Assembly: GCF_012726235.1 (NCBI RefSeq)
Contig: NZ_JAASAH010000003.1
Location: forward strand, 124,001 to 188,000
Length of the DNA stretch: 64,000 nt
Direction of reading: 5' to 3'
Origin: Streptomyces sp. HNM0574
GTDB taxonomy: Bacteria; Actinomycetota; Actinomycetes; Streptomycetales; Streptomycetaceae
Each line of letters starts with the position of its first letter. The stretch's first letter is position 1. Below are positions 45,511 to 59,271 of this stretch, one piece after another. The notes under the pieces are model-generated. The model did not search any database, was not told the DNA's origin, and worked only from the letters and a program-made list of their open reading frames with translations. The position numbers and the translations under genes are program-made.

Positions 45511-46131
45511 TCAGGCGGCCAGACCGGACTTGAGCGCGGCGGCGATGCGCAGCACGCGCTCGGACTGGACGCGGGCGGCGGTGCGGGAGACGTCGTCGAC
45601 GGGGTTGTTGCCCTGCGCGTCCACGTGGGAGGTGCCGTAGGGGTTGCCGTCGACGAACTTCGAGCCGTCCGTGTAACCGGGGGCCGCGACGATGCCGCCG
45701 AAGTGGTGGAAGGAGTTGTAGAGCGCGAGCAGCGTCGACTCCTGGCCGCCGTGCGCCGTCGCCGAGGAGGTGAAGCCGCTGTAGACCTTGTCGGCCAGCT
45801 TGCCCTGGGCCCACAGGCCGCCGAGGGTGTCGATGAACTGCTTCAGCTGGGAGGCGATGTTGCCGAAGCGGGTCGGCGAGCCGAAGATCACGGCGTCGGC
45901 CCACTCCAGGTCCTCCGGGGTGGCCTCGGCGACGTCGGCGGTGGCGCGGACGTTCTCGGCCCAGGCCGGGTTGGACTCGATCGCGGCCTGCGGAGCCAGC
46001 TCGGCGGCCTTGCGCAGCCGGACCTCGGCGCCCGCCTTCTCCGCGGTCTCCGCGAGCTCCTTGGCCAGCGTGGCGATGGTGCCGGTCGAGGAGTAGTAGA
46101 CGACGGCAAGCTTCACGGGTTCGGTGGACAT
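45511..46131 (-). CDS. wrbA: NAD(P)H:quinone oxidoreductase, WrbA type
   Basis: WrbA is a flavodoxin-like FMN enzyme that reduces quinones by two electrons and so avoids radical formation. The 206-residue protein starts with AVVYYSSTGTIATLA (FMN phosphate loop) and contains VIFGSPTRFGNIASQLKQFID, FTSSATAHGGQEST and a FGGIVAAPGY segment, all typical. The ATG at 46131 has GAGGAGG upstream. An in-frame GTG further upstream (VGLFSRRRDG) could give a longer form. A promoter at 46285-46313 implies a leader of about 145 bases. Confidence 0.9.
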   Translation of the reverse strand: MSTEPVKLAVVYYSSTGTIATLAKELAETAEKAGAEVRLRKAAELAPQAAIESNPAWAENVRATADVAEATPEDLEWADAVIFGSPTRFGNIASQLKQFIDTLGGLWAQGKLADKVYSGFTSSATAHGGQESTLLALYNSFHHFGGIVAAPGYTDGSKFVDGNPYGTSHVDAQGNNPVDDVSRTAARVQSERVLRIAAALKSGLAA

Positions 46132-46284
46132 CGGACGCGCCTCCTCAGGCTGTACGTGCTGCTGTGCGTTGGTGCCGTTCCGGTGGCGGTTGCCGTCCCG
46201 GCGGCGACTGAACAGACCCACGGTGAGCTCCACTTTCCTTGTCACGTCCCGGGTCGGGCTGCGCCGCTGTCGGCACATAGTTGA

Positions 46285-46313
46285 AGCGTAAACCACTCAG
46301 CTCTATCGTTCAA
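46285..46313 (-). promoter_or_regulatory. promoter of wrbA with TTGAA repeats
   Basis: On the minus strand TTGAAC (46313-46308) and TACGCT (46290-46285) are separated by exactly 17 bases, a good vegetative promoter. TTGAA is repeated just upstream, and GTTGAA/TTCAAC dyads span the region, which may bind a MarR- or HxlR-type redox regulator. Confidence 0.6.
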
Positions 46314-46366
46314 CCTTCAACAACAGCCCCCGCCGGAAGCCCTCCGGCGGCCGTTACGCTCGGCGC

Positions 46367-46939
46367 ATGGTCAATCTGACGCGCATCTACACCCGCACCG
46401 GAGACAAGGGCACGACCGCCCTGGGCGACATGAGCCGCACCTCCAAGACCGACTCCCGCATCGCGGCGTACGCGGACGCCAACGAGGCCAACGCGGCCAT
46501 CGGCGTCGCCATGGCCCTGGGAGAGCTGCCGGAGGAGATGAAGACCGTCCTCTTCCGCGTCCAGAACGACCTCTTCGACGTCGGCGCCGACCTGGCCACA
46601 CCCGTCGTGGAGAACCCCGAGTACCCGCCGCTGCGCGTCGAGCAGGCATACGTCGACAAGCTGGAGGCGGACTGCGACACCTTCCTGGAGGACCTGGAGA
46701 AGCTGCGCAGCTTCATCCTTCCCAGCGGTACGGCCGGCGCCGCGCTGCTGCACCAGGCGTGCACCGTCGTCCGCCGGGCCGAGCGCTCCACCTGGGCGGC
46801 GTTGGAGGAGCACGGCGAGACGATGAACCCGCTGACCGCGACCTACCTCAACCGCCTCTCCGACCTCCTGTTCATCCTCGCCCGCACGGCGAACAAGGAG
46901 ACCGGCGACGTCCTCTGGGTCCCCGGCGGCGAACGCTGA
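46367..46939 (+). CDS. pduO: cob(I)alamin adenosyltransferase, PduO type
   Basis: The enzyme adenosylates cob(I)alamin to make coenzyme B12 for mutases such as IcmA. The 190 residues form the five-helix PduO fold with TRTGDKGTTALGD at the start, the arginine-rich VVRRAERSTW and NRLSDLLFILAR near the end. ATG 46367 follows a TACGCT box (46355-46360) after six bases and has no Shine-Dalgarno, so the mRNA may be leaderless. It is divergent from wrbA. Confidence 0.92.
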   Translation: MVNLTRIYTRTGDKGTTALGDMSRTSKTDSRIAAYADANEANAAIGVAMALGELPEEMKTVLFRVQNDLFDVGADLATPVVENPEYPPLRVEQAYVDKLEADCDTFLEDLEKLRSFILPSGTAGAALLHQACTVVRRAERSTWAALEEHGETMNPLTATYLNRLSDLLFILARTANKETGDVLWVPGGER

Positions 46940-46943
46940 ACGG

Positions 46944-46988
46944 CGCCGCCCGGGCCGTACGCGGGAAAGGCGTCCGGCCCGGGCGGCG
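46944..46988. terminator. bidirectional hairpin terminator
   Basis: CGCCGCCCGGGCCG (46944-46957) and its exact complement (46975-46988) flank a 17-base loop between the convergent adenosyltransferase and membrane protein genes. Confidence 0.75.
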
Positions 46989-46991
46989 GGG

Positions 46992-47576
46992 TCAGCGGCC
47001 CGCGCGCTCGCGGGGTCCGGGGCGGGCCGGAGCGTCCGTCCCGGCCGGGGCCTGTTTCGGGAAGAGCGTGTACGAGAGCGCGATCAGCGCGGAGATCCCG
47101 GCGACCGCGCCCATCCGCAGCTGCCACATCCGCAGCGACTCCACCTGACCCGCGTCGCCGACGTACCAGACCGCGCCCTGGAGCAGGGCCGCGGCGATGG
47201 CGGCGGCGCCGATGCCGCGCGCGGCCATCTTCCACTCGTGCACGGCCCTGGCCGTGCCGTACCGCGGCGGCTTCACCGGACGCGGGCCGCCGGCGAAGCG
47301 GTGCGCGACGTGCCCGTCGGCCCACTTGATCAGGTAGTGGCCGTGGGTGGCCGTGAACCCGATGTAGACGGCCGCCAGGCCATGCTTCCAGTCCGGCTCC
47401 GCGCCGTTCTTCAGGTCGACGGCGGTCACCACCAGCAGGACGAGTTCCAGCAGCGGCTCGCACAGCAGGACGGCCGCGCCCGTGCGCGGCATCCGCGCGA
47501 GATAGCGCAGCGCCAGACCGGCGGCGAGCAGCACCCAGAAGGCGACCTCGCAGACGATGATCAGCGTGACGATCAC
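46992..47576 (-). CDS. integral membrane protein of unknown function
   Basis: The 194-residue protein has about five to six hydrophobic segments, beginning with LIIVCEVAFWVLLAAGLAL. Other visible features are LLELVLLVVTAVDL, a histidine-containing loop GFTATHGHYLIKWADGHVA, and a C-terminal helix SALIALSYTLF. The GTG at 47576 has AAGGAG upstream. I do not recognise the family. The gene is divergent from a two-component system, separated by about 210 bases. Confidence 0.75.
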   Translation of the reverse strand: MIVTLIIVCEVAFWVLLAAGLALRYLARMPRTGAAVLLCEPLLELVLLVVTAVDLKNGAEPDWKHGLAAVYIGFTATHGHYLIKWADGHVAHRFAGGPRPVKPPRYGTARAVHEWKMAARGIGAAAIAAALLQGAVWYVGDAGQVESLRMWQLRMGAVAGISALIALSYTLFPKQAPAGTDAPARPGPRERAGR

Positions 47577-47786
47577 GGGATTCTCCTTCGTGTCCGGCCG
47601 CGAGGAGCGGTTGCGCGGTCCCGGCCCCCGATGACGCCTCCCAGACTCCCCGTCCCGGCCGCCGATTCCGTCGTCGCCCGTGACGATCCCGCCGGACCCG
47701 GACTGCACCCTTCGATGTAGCGGGCGCTCCGCCGGTGGTCCCGTGCGGTGACGCGGAGGGCCGCCGCCGCGTGCTGAGATGGGCCC

Positions 47787-49094
47787 GTGCCCAACCCCAG
47801 CAGCCCAGCCGGCCGCGCTCACCGCCCCTGGACCCGCCCGCACCGTGACGACGTGCTCGTCGCCCTCGCCGGTGCCGTCGGCGGGCTGCTGCTGTGGTGG
47901 TTCGGGCTCGCCAACAACCAGCCGCAGGCCGAGCGGAGCGGCGCGCTCGTCCTCGTCCCGCTCGCCGTGATGTGCCTGGCCGCGCTGGGCCGGCGCACCT
48001 GCCAGCCCTGGGCGCTGCTGCTCGCGGTGGCCGCGCTCGCGGCGGACATCGCCACCGGCTCGCTGCTCGCCACCGTGGTGCTCTTCACCGACCTCGTGTA
48101 CGCGGCCGTGCTGTACGGGTCCGAACGGCTGCTCCGGTTCGTCGTCCCGGCCGGCGTGGTGCTCACCGTCACGCTCACGCTCGGACTGCTGGCCGCCTTC
48201 CGCACCCCCGAGATGCTGCTGTTCGGCGCGATCTGCGCGGGCATCACCATCACGCCCGCGTGGACGGGGGCGCTGCTGCGGCGGCACCGGGACGCGGCGG
48301 CCGCCGAGCGGCTGCGGGCCGAACAGACGGCGCTGCTGGCCGAGATGGACCGCACCCAGGCCGTCACCGCCGAACGCGCCCGCATGGCACGCGAGTTGCA
48401 CGACGTCGTCGCCAACCACCTCTCCGCCATCGCGATCCACTCCACGGCGGCGCTCTCCCTGCGTCCTGAGGCCGGCGCACGGCCCGAACCGGAACCGGAA
48501 GCGGAGGCCGCCGTACGGGAGGCGCTCGGCGTCATCCGGGAGAACAGCGTGCAGGGGCTGGCCGAGATGCGCCGCCTGATCGGACTGCTGCGCACCTCCG
48601 GCGCCGACGGCACGGAGCCCGCCGCCTCCCCCACGCTCGACGGCCTCGACGCACTCTTCGACCGGGTACGCGGCACCGCCGACGAGGCCGGGCTCGGCCT
48701 CGTGCTCGACGACGCCAGGGGCCCCGAGCCGCTCCCCGCGCCGGTCGAGCTCACGGCGTACCGGCTCGTCCAGGAGTCGGTGACGAACGCGCTCAAGCAC
48801 GCCTCGCCCGGCACCGTCACCGTCGAACTCGCCCGTGGCGGGCCGGAGTCGGGCCGCCGCACCCTGGACGTCCGCGTCACGAGCCCCGACGAACCGGGCG
48901 CGCGGAACGGGCCGGACGCGGCGGACGGCAGCCCCCGCGCCCCCGGCTCCGGCGCCGGGCTCATCGGCATGCGCGAACGCGTCGACCTGCTCGGCGGCAC
49001 CTTCACGGCGGGCCCCGAGCAGGCCGGCGGGCCCGGGCAGGTGTGGCGGGTGCACGCCCGCCTGCCGCTCGGGGACGGAACCACACAGCCATAA
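47787..49094 (+). CDS. NarL-type sensor histidine kinase
   Basis: The 435-residue kinase has five to six membrane helices (about 23-162), a short linker, a HisKA_3 dimerisation domain with the phospho-accepting His205 in RELHDVVANHLSAI, and a HATPase domain with ESVTNALKHA and GLIGMRERV. No large sensor domain lies outside the membrane. GTG is at 47787. The response regulator gene follows after 12 bases. Such kinases often respond to envelope or membrane conditions. Confidence 0.92.
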   Translation: MPNPSSPAGRAHRPWTRPHRDDVLVALAGAVGGLLLWWFGLANNQPQAERSGALVLVPLAVMCLAALGRRTCQPWALLLAVAALAADIATGSLLATVVLFTDLVYAAVLYGSERLLRFVVPAGVVLTVTLTLGLLAAFRTPEMLLFGAICAGITITPAWTGALLRRHRDAAAAERLRAEQTALLAEMDRTQAVTAERARMARELHDVVANHLSAIAIHSTAALSLRPEAGARPEPEPEAEAAVREALGVIRENSVQGLAEMRRLIGLLRTSGADGTEPAASPTLDGLDALFDRVRGTADEAGLGLVLDDARGPEPLPAPVELTAYRLVQESVTNALKHASPGTVTVELARGGPESGRRTLDVRVTSPDEPGARNGPDAADGSPRAPGSGAGLIGMRERVDLLGGTFTAGPEQAGGPGQVWRVHARLPLGDGTTQP

Positions 49095-49106
49095 GGAGCG
49101 GCAACG

Positions 49107-49811
49107 GTGACGGAACACGACCCGGCAGCACCCGGCGGACCCGACGGCCCGGTGCGCGTCCTCGTCGCCGAGGACCAGCGCGCCGTACGGGCCGGGCTGG
49201 TGCTGATCCTCCGCGGCGCCGGCGGCATCGAGGTCGTCGGGGAGGCCGGCGACGGCGAGGAGGCGGTGCGGCTCGCGCGTGAACTGCGGCCCGCCGTCGT
49301 CCTGATGGACGTCCAGATGCCCCGCCTCGACGGCGTCTCCGCCACCCGCGAGATCACCGGCGAACGGCTCGCCGACGTCCTGGTGCTGACCACCTTCGAC
49401 CTCGACGCGTACGTCTTCGGGGCGCTCCGCGCCGGCGCCTCCGGCTTCCTGCTCAAGGACAGCGACGCGGCCACCGTGGTCGACGCCGTACGGACCGTCG
49501 CCCGCGGCGAGGGCCTGATCGCGCCGGCCGTCACCCGCCGCCTGATCGCCGAGTTCGGCCGGAGCGGAATGGGAAGCGGAACCGGCGCACCGGCCGGGCC
49601 CGGAGAGCCGCCGCCCGGACTGGCCGAGCTCACCCGGCGCGAACGCGAGGTGCTGGGCTGCCTCGGTGAGGGACTGTCCAACGCGGAGATCGCCCAGCGG
49701 CTCGCGATGGCCGAGGCCACCGTGAAGACCCACGTCAGCCGGCTGCTCGCCAAGCTCGACCTGCGCAGCAGGACCCAAGCCGCCGTCCTGGCCCAGGAGT
49801 TCGGGCTCTGA
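49107..49811 (+). CDS. LuxR/NarL-family response regulator
   Basis: The 234-residue regulator has a receiver domain with VAEDQRAV, the phospho-acceptor Asp68 in VLMDVQMPRLDG and the conserved Lys in LLKDS. The LuxR-type helix-turn-helix at the C-terminus reads LTRREREVLGCLGEGLSNAEIA. GTG 49107 has AAGGAG. It pairs with the kinase at 47787-49094. The geosmin synthase gene begins 129 bases later on the same strand, so it could be a target or merely a neighbour. Confidence 0.93.
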   Translation: MTEHDPAAPGGPDGPVRVLVAEDQRAVRAGLVLILRGAGGIEVVGEAGDGEEAVRLARELRPAVVLMDVQMPRLDGVSATREITGERLADVLVLTTFDLDAYVFGALRAGASGFLLKDSDAATVVDAVRTVARGEGLIAPAVTRRLIAEFGRSGMGSGTGAPAGPGEPPPGLAELTRREREVLGCLGEGLSNAEIAQRLAMAEATVKTHVSRLLAKLDLRSRTQAAVLAQEFGL

Positions 49812-49877
49812 GCCCGTCCCCAAACGGAATGACGCGGATATTCATCTGATCGGGCGGCATGCCTCCGGCGTCCCCCT

Positions 49878-52229
<2,352 letters not shown>

Positions 52230-52241
52230 GGAGGCTCCAGC

Positions 52242-52324
52242 TCAGGCCACGTTGACCCTCCCCCAGACTCCGTCCGGGGGCACCCCCACCCAGCGAGACC
52301 CCTCCGTTCAGGCCACGTTGACCC
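52242..52324. repeat. short intergenic element flanked by 17-bp direct repeats
   Basis: TCAGGCCACGTTGACCC occurs at 52242-52258 and 52308-52324. The second copy is the natural 3' end of the DUF2550 gene, stop codon included. Between them are 49 bases containing CCCCC-A-GAC-TCC-GTC-C-GGGGG (52260-52280), a hairpin that I recognise as a common Streptomyces intergenic repeat. The arrangement looks like insertion with target duplication, or a slippage duplication. It also acts as a terminator candidate for geoA. Confidence 0.7.
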
Positions 52325-52760
52325 GCTGCCCCGGAGGGGCCGCCTCCAGCCAGGCCAGGAATCCGGTCAAGGCGTCGTCGCTCATGGCGAGTTCGACGCG
52401 GGTGCCGCGTACCGAGCAGGCGAGGATCACGGCGTCGGAGAGCAGGGCCAGCTCCTCCTCGCCCTCGGGATCGCGCCGCTCCAGCACCTCGATCCCGCCG
52501 CGCTCCAGCGTCCGGCGGGGACGGGGCGCGTAGGAGAAGACGCGGAACCACTCCACCTCGTCGCCGTTGTAGCGGGCCACACCGTACGTCCAGCCCTTGC
52601 CCCTCGGCTCGCGCGAGGGATCCTCGGGCGCCTCCCAGCGCAGATTGCAGTCGAAGGTGCCACCGGGGCGCTGGATCAGACGCCGCCGCACCCCGAAGGC
52701 GAACAGCCCCGCCAGCGCCAGCAGGAGGACCGCGCCGCACAGCAGCAGAGCGAGGACCAT
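52308..52760 (-). CDS. DUF2550 membrane-anchored protein
   Basis: The 150-residue protein has one N-terminal membrane helix (MVLALLLCGAVLLLALAGLF) followed by a cytoplasmic domain with RRRLIQRPGGTFDCNLRW, GVARYNGDEVEWFRVFSY and TGFLAWLEAAPPGQRVNVA. This is the DUF2550 family, which stands next to the ATP synthase operon in many actinobacteria. Its role is unknown. ATG 52760 is chosen, with GGAGG nine bases upstream; GTG 52766 is an alternative. The last codons and the stop are duplicated 66 bases downstream. Confidence 0.85.
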   Translation of the reverse strand: MVLALLLCGAVLLLALAGLFAFGVRRRLIQRPGGTFDCNLRWEAPEDPSREPRGKGWTYGVARYNGDEVEWFRVFSYAPRPRRTLERGGIEVLERRDPEGEEELALLSDAVILACSVRGTRVELAMSDDALTGFLAWLEAAPPGQRVNVA

Positions 52761-52889
52761 CTTCACCGACCTCCTCGCTGTCTCTCGATCCGCGTATGCG
52801 CACTCCGTGTGTACCGCACATCCCGCGGAGCTCGCGGACGAACGGCGACCACCGTGGTGTGGATCTCGTTCATCCGCTCCGGTATGGGT

Positions 52890-52934
52890 TCAGCCGCGGG
52901 CCGCTCCGGGGTTTCCGGAGCGGCCCGCGGCTGA
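52890..52934. terminator. terminator of the ATP synthase operon
   Basis: Twenty-base arms (52890-52909 and 52915-52934) pair perfectly around GGTTT, 27 bases beyond the atpC stop. This is the strongest hairpin in the window. Confidence 0.9.
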
Positions 52935-52961
52935 GCGTTCCTGCTGTGGTGGTCCGCCGCC

Positions 52962-53342
52962 TCAGCGGCTCGCCACCGCTCGCAGCCGGACGTCGGCGCG
53001 CCGCTCGGCGGCGGCGTCGGTGTCCGACTTGGCCCGCTCGCGCGCCACCTCGGCGCGCTCGACGTCGATCTCGTCGGCAAGCTCCGCGATCTCGGCGAGC
53101 AGCGAAAGCTTGTCGTCCGCGAAGGAGATGAAACCTCCGTGCACCGCGGCGACGACGGTTCCCTCGCCGCTCTCACCCGCCGTACGAATCGTGACCGCGC
53201 CCGACTCCAGCACTCCGAGCAGCGGCTGGTGGCCGGGCATGACGCCGATATCACCGGACGTGGTGCGCGCGACGACCAGGCTGGCCTCGCCCGACCAGAC
53301 CTTGCGGTCCGCGGCGACCAACTCGACGTGCAGCTCAGCCAC
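52962..53342 (-). CDS. atpC: ATP synthase F1 epsilon subunit
   Basis: Epsilon links the central stalk to the F1 head and can inhibit ATP hydrolysis. The 126 residues include the beta-sandwich domain with LVVARTTSGDIGVMPGHQPLL and the short two-helix C-terminal part. GTG 53342 opens VAELHVELV, with GGAG upstream. It is the last gene of the operon, 123 bases after atpD, and is followed by a strong terminator. Confidence 0.95.
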   Translation of the reverse strand: MAELHVELVAADRKVWSGEASLVVARTTSGDIGVMPGHQPLLGVLESGAVTIRTAGESGEGTVVAAVHGGFISFADDKLSLLAEIAELADEIDVERAEVARERAKSDTDAAAERRADVRLRAVASR

Positions 53343-53465
53343 AGTGGCTCCTTCGTTGGGGGTCCGGGGCGGGCCCCGGGATCACAGCACTGGGATGGGA
53401 GAAAGAATACGGGGTTCTTCGGCGGGGGCGGATTCCCTGGGTCCGCCCCCACCGTGGAGCGGGCG

Positions 53466-55861
<2,396 letters not shown>

Positions 55862-55864
55862 GGA

Positions 55865-57436
55865 TCAGTCCTCGCCCAGGAGCTTGCCGTCCGCGGTCTC
55901 GAACTGGCGCTTGAAGGAGTCGACGGCGTCGCCCAGGGCAGTGAGCGTGTCGTCCGACATCTTGCCGCCCTCGCGGATGCTCTTCAGCAGACCGTCGTGC
56001 TCGCGGTGCATGAAGTCCAGCAGCTCGCGCTCGAAGCGGCGGATGTCCTCGACGGGGACGTCGTCCATCTTGCCGTTCGTGCCGGACCACACGGAGACGA
56101 CCTGGTCCTCGGTGGAGAACGGCGCGTACTGCGGCTGCTTCAGCAGCTCGACCATGCGCTTACCGCGCTCCAGCGATGCCTTGGAGGCGTCGTCCAGGTC
56201 GGAACCGAAGGCGGCGAACGCCTCCAGCTCGCGGTACTGGGCGAGGTCCACACGGAGCGAACCGGTGATCTGCTTGATCGCCTTGTGCTGCGCGGAACCA
56301 CCGACACGGGAGACCGAGATACCGACGTTCAGCGCCGGGCGCTGGCCCGCGTTGAACAGGTCGGACTCCAGGAAGCACTGGCCGTCGGTGATGGAGATGA
56401 CGTTGGTCGGAATGAACGCCGACACGTCGTTCGCCTTGGTCTCGACGATCGGCAGACCCGTCATCGAGCCCTTGCCCATGTCGTCGGACAGCTTGGCGCA
56501 ACGCTCCAGCAGCCGGGAGTGCAGGTAGAAGACGTCGCCCGGGTAGGCCTCACGGCCCGGCGGACGGCGCAGCAGCAGGGACACCGCGCGGTAGGCGTCG
56601 GCCTGCTTCGACAGGTCGTCGAAGACGACGAGGACGTGCTTGCCCTGGTACATCCAGTGCTGGCCGATGGCCGAACCGGTGTACGGGGCCAGGTACTTGA
56701 AGCCCGCCGGGTCGGACGCGGGGGCCGCGACGATCGTCGTGTACTCCAGCGCACCGGCCTCCTCCAGCGCGCCGCGGACGGACGCGATGGTGGAGCCCTT
56801 CTGGCCGACCGCGACGTAGATGCAGCGCACCTGCTTGTCGGGGTCGCCGGAGCGCCAGTTGTCCCGCTGGTTGATGATCGTGTCGACGCAGAGGGCGGTC
56901 TTGCCGGTCTGCCGGTCACCGATGACCAGCTGACGCTGACCGCGGCCGACGGGGGTCATGGTGTCGACGGCCTTGTAGCCCGTCTCCATCGGCTCGTGCA
57001 CCGACTTGCGCTCCATGACCGTGGGGGCCTGGAGCTCGAGGGCGCGGCGGCCCTCGGACTCGATGTCACCGAGACCGTCGACCGGGGCACCCAGCGGGTC
57101 CACGACGCGACCGAGGAAGGCGTCGCCGACCGGAACCGACAGGACCTCGCCGGTGCGCTGCACCTGCTGGCCCTCTTCGATGCCGCTGAACTCACCGAGG
57201 ACGACGGCACCGATCTCGCGCTCCTCGAGGTTGAGGGCGAGGCCGAGGGTGCCGTCCTCGAACTTCAGCAGCTCGTTCGCCATGGCCGAGGGCAGCCCCT
57301 CGACCTTCGCGATGCCGTCGCCGGCAACGCTGACCGTCCCGACCTCTTCGCGTGAGGCCGCGTCCGGCTCGTACGACTGGACAAAGTTCTCCAGCGCGTC
57401 CCGGATCTCATCCGGCCGGATCGTGAGCTCCGCCAT
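55865..57436 (-). CDS. atpA: ATP synthase F1 alpha subunit
   Basis: Alpha alternates with beta in the F1 head and binds nucleotides without turnover. The 523 residues start [18 protein letters not shown] and contain the P-loop GDRQTGKTA and the signature [14 protein letters not shown]. It follows atpH after a 120-base gap, the largest gap between F1 genes apart from that before atpC, which holds a hairpin. Confidence 0.97.
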   Translation of the reverse strand: MAELTIRPDEIRDALENFVQSYEPDAASREEVGTVSVAGDGIAKVEGLPSAMANELLKFEDGTLGLALNLEEREIGAVVLGEFSGIEEGQQVQRTGEVLSVPVGDAFLGRVVDPLGAPVDGLGDIESEGRRALELQAPTVMERKSVHEPMETGYKAVDTMTPVGRGQRQLVIGDRQTGKTALCVDTIINQRDNWRSGDPDKQVRCIYVAVGQKGSTIASVRGALEEAGALEYTTIVAAPASDPAGFKYLAPYTGSAIGQHWMYQGKHVLVVFDDLSKQADAYRAVSLLLRRPPGREAYPGDVFYLHSRLLERCAKLSDDMGKGSMTGLPIVETKANDVSAFIPTNVISITDGQCFLESDLFNAGQRPALNVGISVSRVGGSAQHKAIKQITGSLRVDLAQYRELEAFAAFGSDLDDASKASLERGKRMVELLKQPQYAPFSTEDQVVSVWSGTNGKMDDVPVEDIRRFERELLDFMHREHDGLLKSIREGGKMSDDTLTALGDAVDSFKRQFETADGKLLGED

Positions 57437-57481
57437 CTGGGTTCCCTGCTCTCCTTGTTGGGCCCGAATATGTCTGGGGGT

Positions 57482-57498
57482 CTGGGGGTGCCCCCCAG
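57482..57498. repeat. hairpin in the atpH-atpA gap
   Basis: CTGGGGG and CCCCCAG pair around TGC. Another CTGGGGG lies just upstream at 57474-57480. The composition resembles the CCCCCAGAC repeat near 52260. It lies inside the operon and may modulate downstream expression or stabilise mRNA. Confidence 0.55.
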
Positions 57499-57556
57499 GA
57501 GGTGTGTCGGCCCAACTCGGGCCGCTACTAATGCTGTTGAGTTGGTGTGCTGCCGG

Positions 57557-58372
57557 TCAGCGGGCGATCCGCCGCTGCGCCTCACCGAGACGCTCCGCGA
57601 TGGAGCCGTTGATGACCTCGTCGCCGATGCGCACCGCGATCCCGCCGAGGACCTCGGGGTCCACGTCCAGGTTGAGGTGCATCCGGCGGCCGTAGAGGCG
57701 CGCCAGCACGTCACCGAGACGCTGCTTCTGACCGTCGCTGAGCGGCACCGCCGAGGTGACGATCGCGACCGAGCGGTCCCGCCGCTCGGCGGCCAGCTTG
57801 GAGAGGGCGTCGAGCCCTCCCTCCAGGCTACGTCCCCGCGGGTGCGTCACCAGGCGGGTGACCAGCCGCTCCGTGGCGGGCTTCGCCCGGCCGCCGAGCA
57901 GGCTGTGCACCAGCTGCGTCTTGGCCTGCGCACCGGCGGAGCTGCCGGCCAGCGCGGCCCGCAGCTCGGGCGCGGAGGAGACCGTCCGGGAGAACCGGAA
58001 CAGCTCGTCCTCGACGTCCTCCAGCGAACCGTCACGCTCGGCGGCAACGAGCTCGGCGGAGTCCGCCAGCTCCTCCACCGCGTCCACGAAGTGGCGCGGG
58101 GCCGACCAGCGGGACCGGACCATGCCCGAGACCAGGTCGACGGTCGCGCCGCCCACCTGCTCGCCCAGGACGCGTGCCACCAGCTGGGCCTTGGCCTCGC
58201 CGTCCTGCGCCGGGTCGGTCAGGACCCGGCGCAAGGACACCTCACGGTCGAGGAGCGCGGTCACGGCGGACAGCTCGTCGGCGAGGACCTTGGCGTCGAC
58301 CGAGGTGTTGTCGGTCAGCGCGGTCAGGCTCTCGCGTGCGGCGGCCAGCGCCTCGCGGCTCGCTCCACTCAT
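57557..58372 (-). CDS. atpH: ATP synthase F1 delta subunit
   Basis: Delta joins the F1 head to the peripheral stalk. The 271-residue protein is longer than the 170 to 180 residues usual outside actinobacteria, as is typical for this group. The conserved C-terminal part includes LGGIAVRIGDEVINGSI. The ATG overlaps the atpF stop by four bases. Confidence 0.95.
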   Translation of the reverse strand: MSGASREALAAARESLTALTDNTSVDAKVLADELSAVTALLDREVSLRRVLTDPAQDGEAKAQLVARVLGEQVGGATVDLVSGMVRSRWSAPRHFVDAVEELADSAELVAAERDGSLEDVEDELFRFSRTVSSAPELRAALAGSSAGAQAKTQLVHSLLGGRAKPATERLVTRLVTHPRGRSLEGGLDALSKLAAERRDRSVAIVTSAVPLSDGQKQRLGDVLARLYGRRMHLNLDVDPEVLGGIAVRIGDEVINGSIAERLGEAQRRIAR

Positions 58373-58923
58373 CGGGCGGCTCCGCTGGTGTCGGCCTTCT
58401 CCTCGAGCTGGTCGAGGAAGCGGTCGATCGTACGGCTCTGGCGGGCGTGGTCCTCGAGGGACTCACCGACCAGCTTGCCCGCCAGGTCGGTGGCAAGCTT
58501 GCCCACGTCCTGACGCAGCGTCTGCGCGGCCTGCTTGCGGTCGGCCTCGATCTGGGCGTGGCCAGCCGCGATGATCTCCTCGCGCTGGCGCTGGCCTTCC
58601 GCGCGCATCTCGGCGATGAGCGCGGCGCCCTGCTCCTGCGCCTCGGAGCGCAGACGCGCGGCCTCGTGACGGGCCTCGGCGAGCTGGTCCTTGTACTGCT
58701 TGAGGACCTCGGCTGCCTCTTCCTGCGCCGCCTCGGCCTTTTCGATGCCGCCTTCGATGGCTTCACGACGCTCGTCCAGCACCTTGTTGATGCTCGGGAG
58801 GAGCTTCTTCCACAGGAAGAAGAAGACGATGGCGAATGCGATCAGGCCGATGACGAGCTCTGGGATCGGGGGGAGGAGAGGGTTCATCTTCTCCTCGGCC
58901 GCCATGTTTACCAGGGCGTTCAC
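58369..58923 (-). CDS. atpF: ATP synthase Fo b subunit
   Basis: The b subunit forms the peripheral stalk. The 184-residue protein has one N-terminal membrane helix (IPELVIGLIAFAIVFFFLWK, about 19-38) and a long charged coiled coil. GTG 58923 is preceded by AAAGGC, while an in-frame ATG six codons later is an alternative. The stop overlaps atpH by four bases. Confidence 0.95.
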   Translation of the reverse strand: MNALVNMAAEEKMNPLLPPIPELVIGLIAFAIVFFFLWKKLLPSINKVLDERREAIEGGIEKAEAAQEEAAEVLKQYKDQLAEARHEAARLRSEAQEQGAALIAEMRAEGQRQREEIIAAGHAQIEADRKQAAQTLRQDVGKLATDLAGKLVGESLEDHARQSRTIDRFLDQLEEKADTSGAAR

Positions 58924-58964
58924 ATCAGTGCCTTTCGTCGACGGTGGGCTGGTGTCGCTGACCG

Positions 58965-59267
<303 letters not shown>

Positions 59268-59271
59268 TCAC

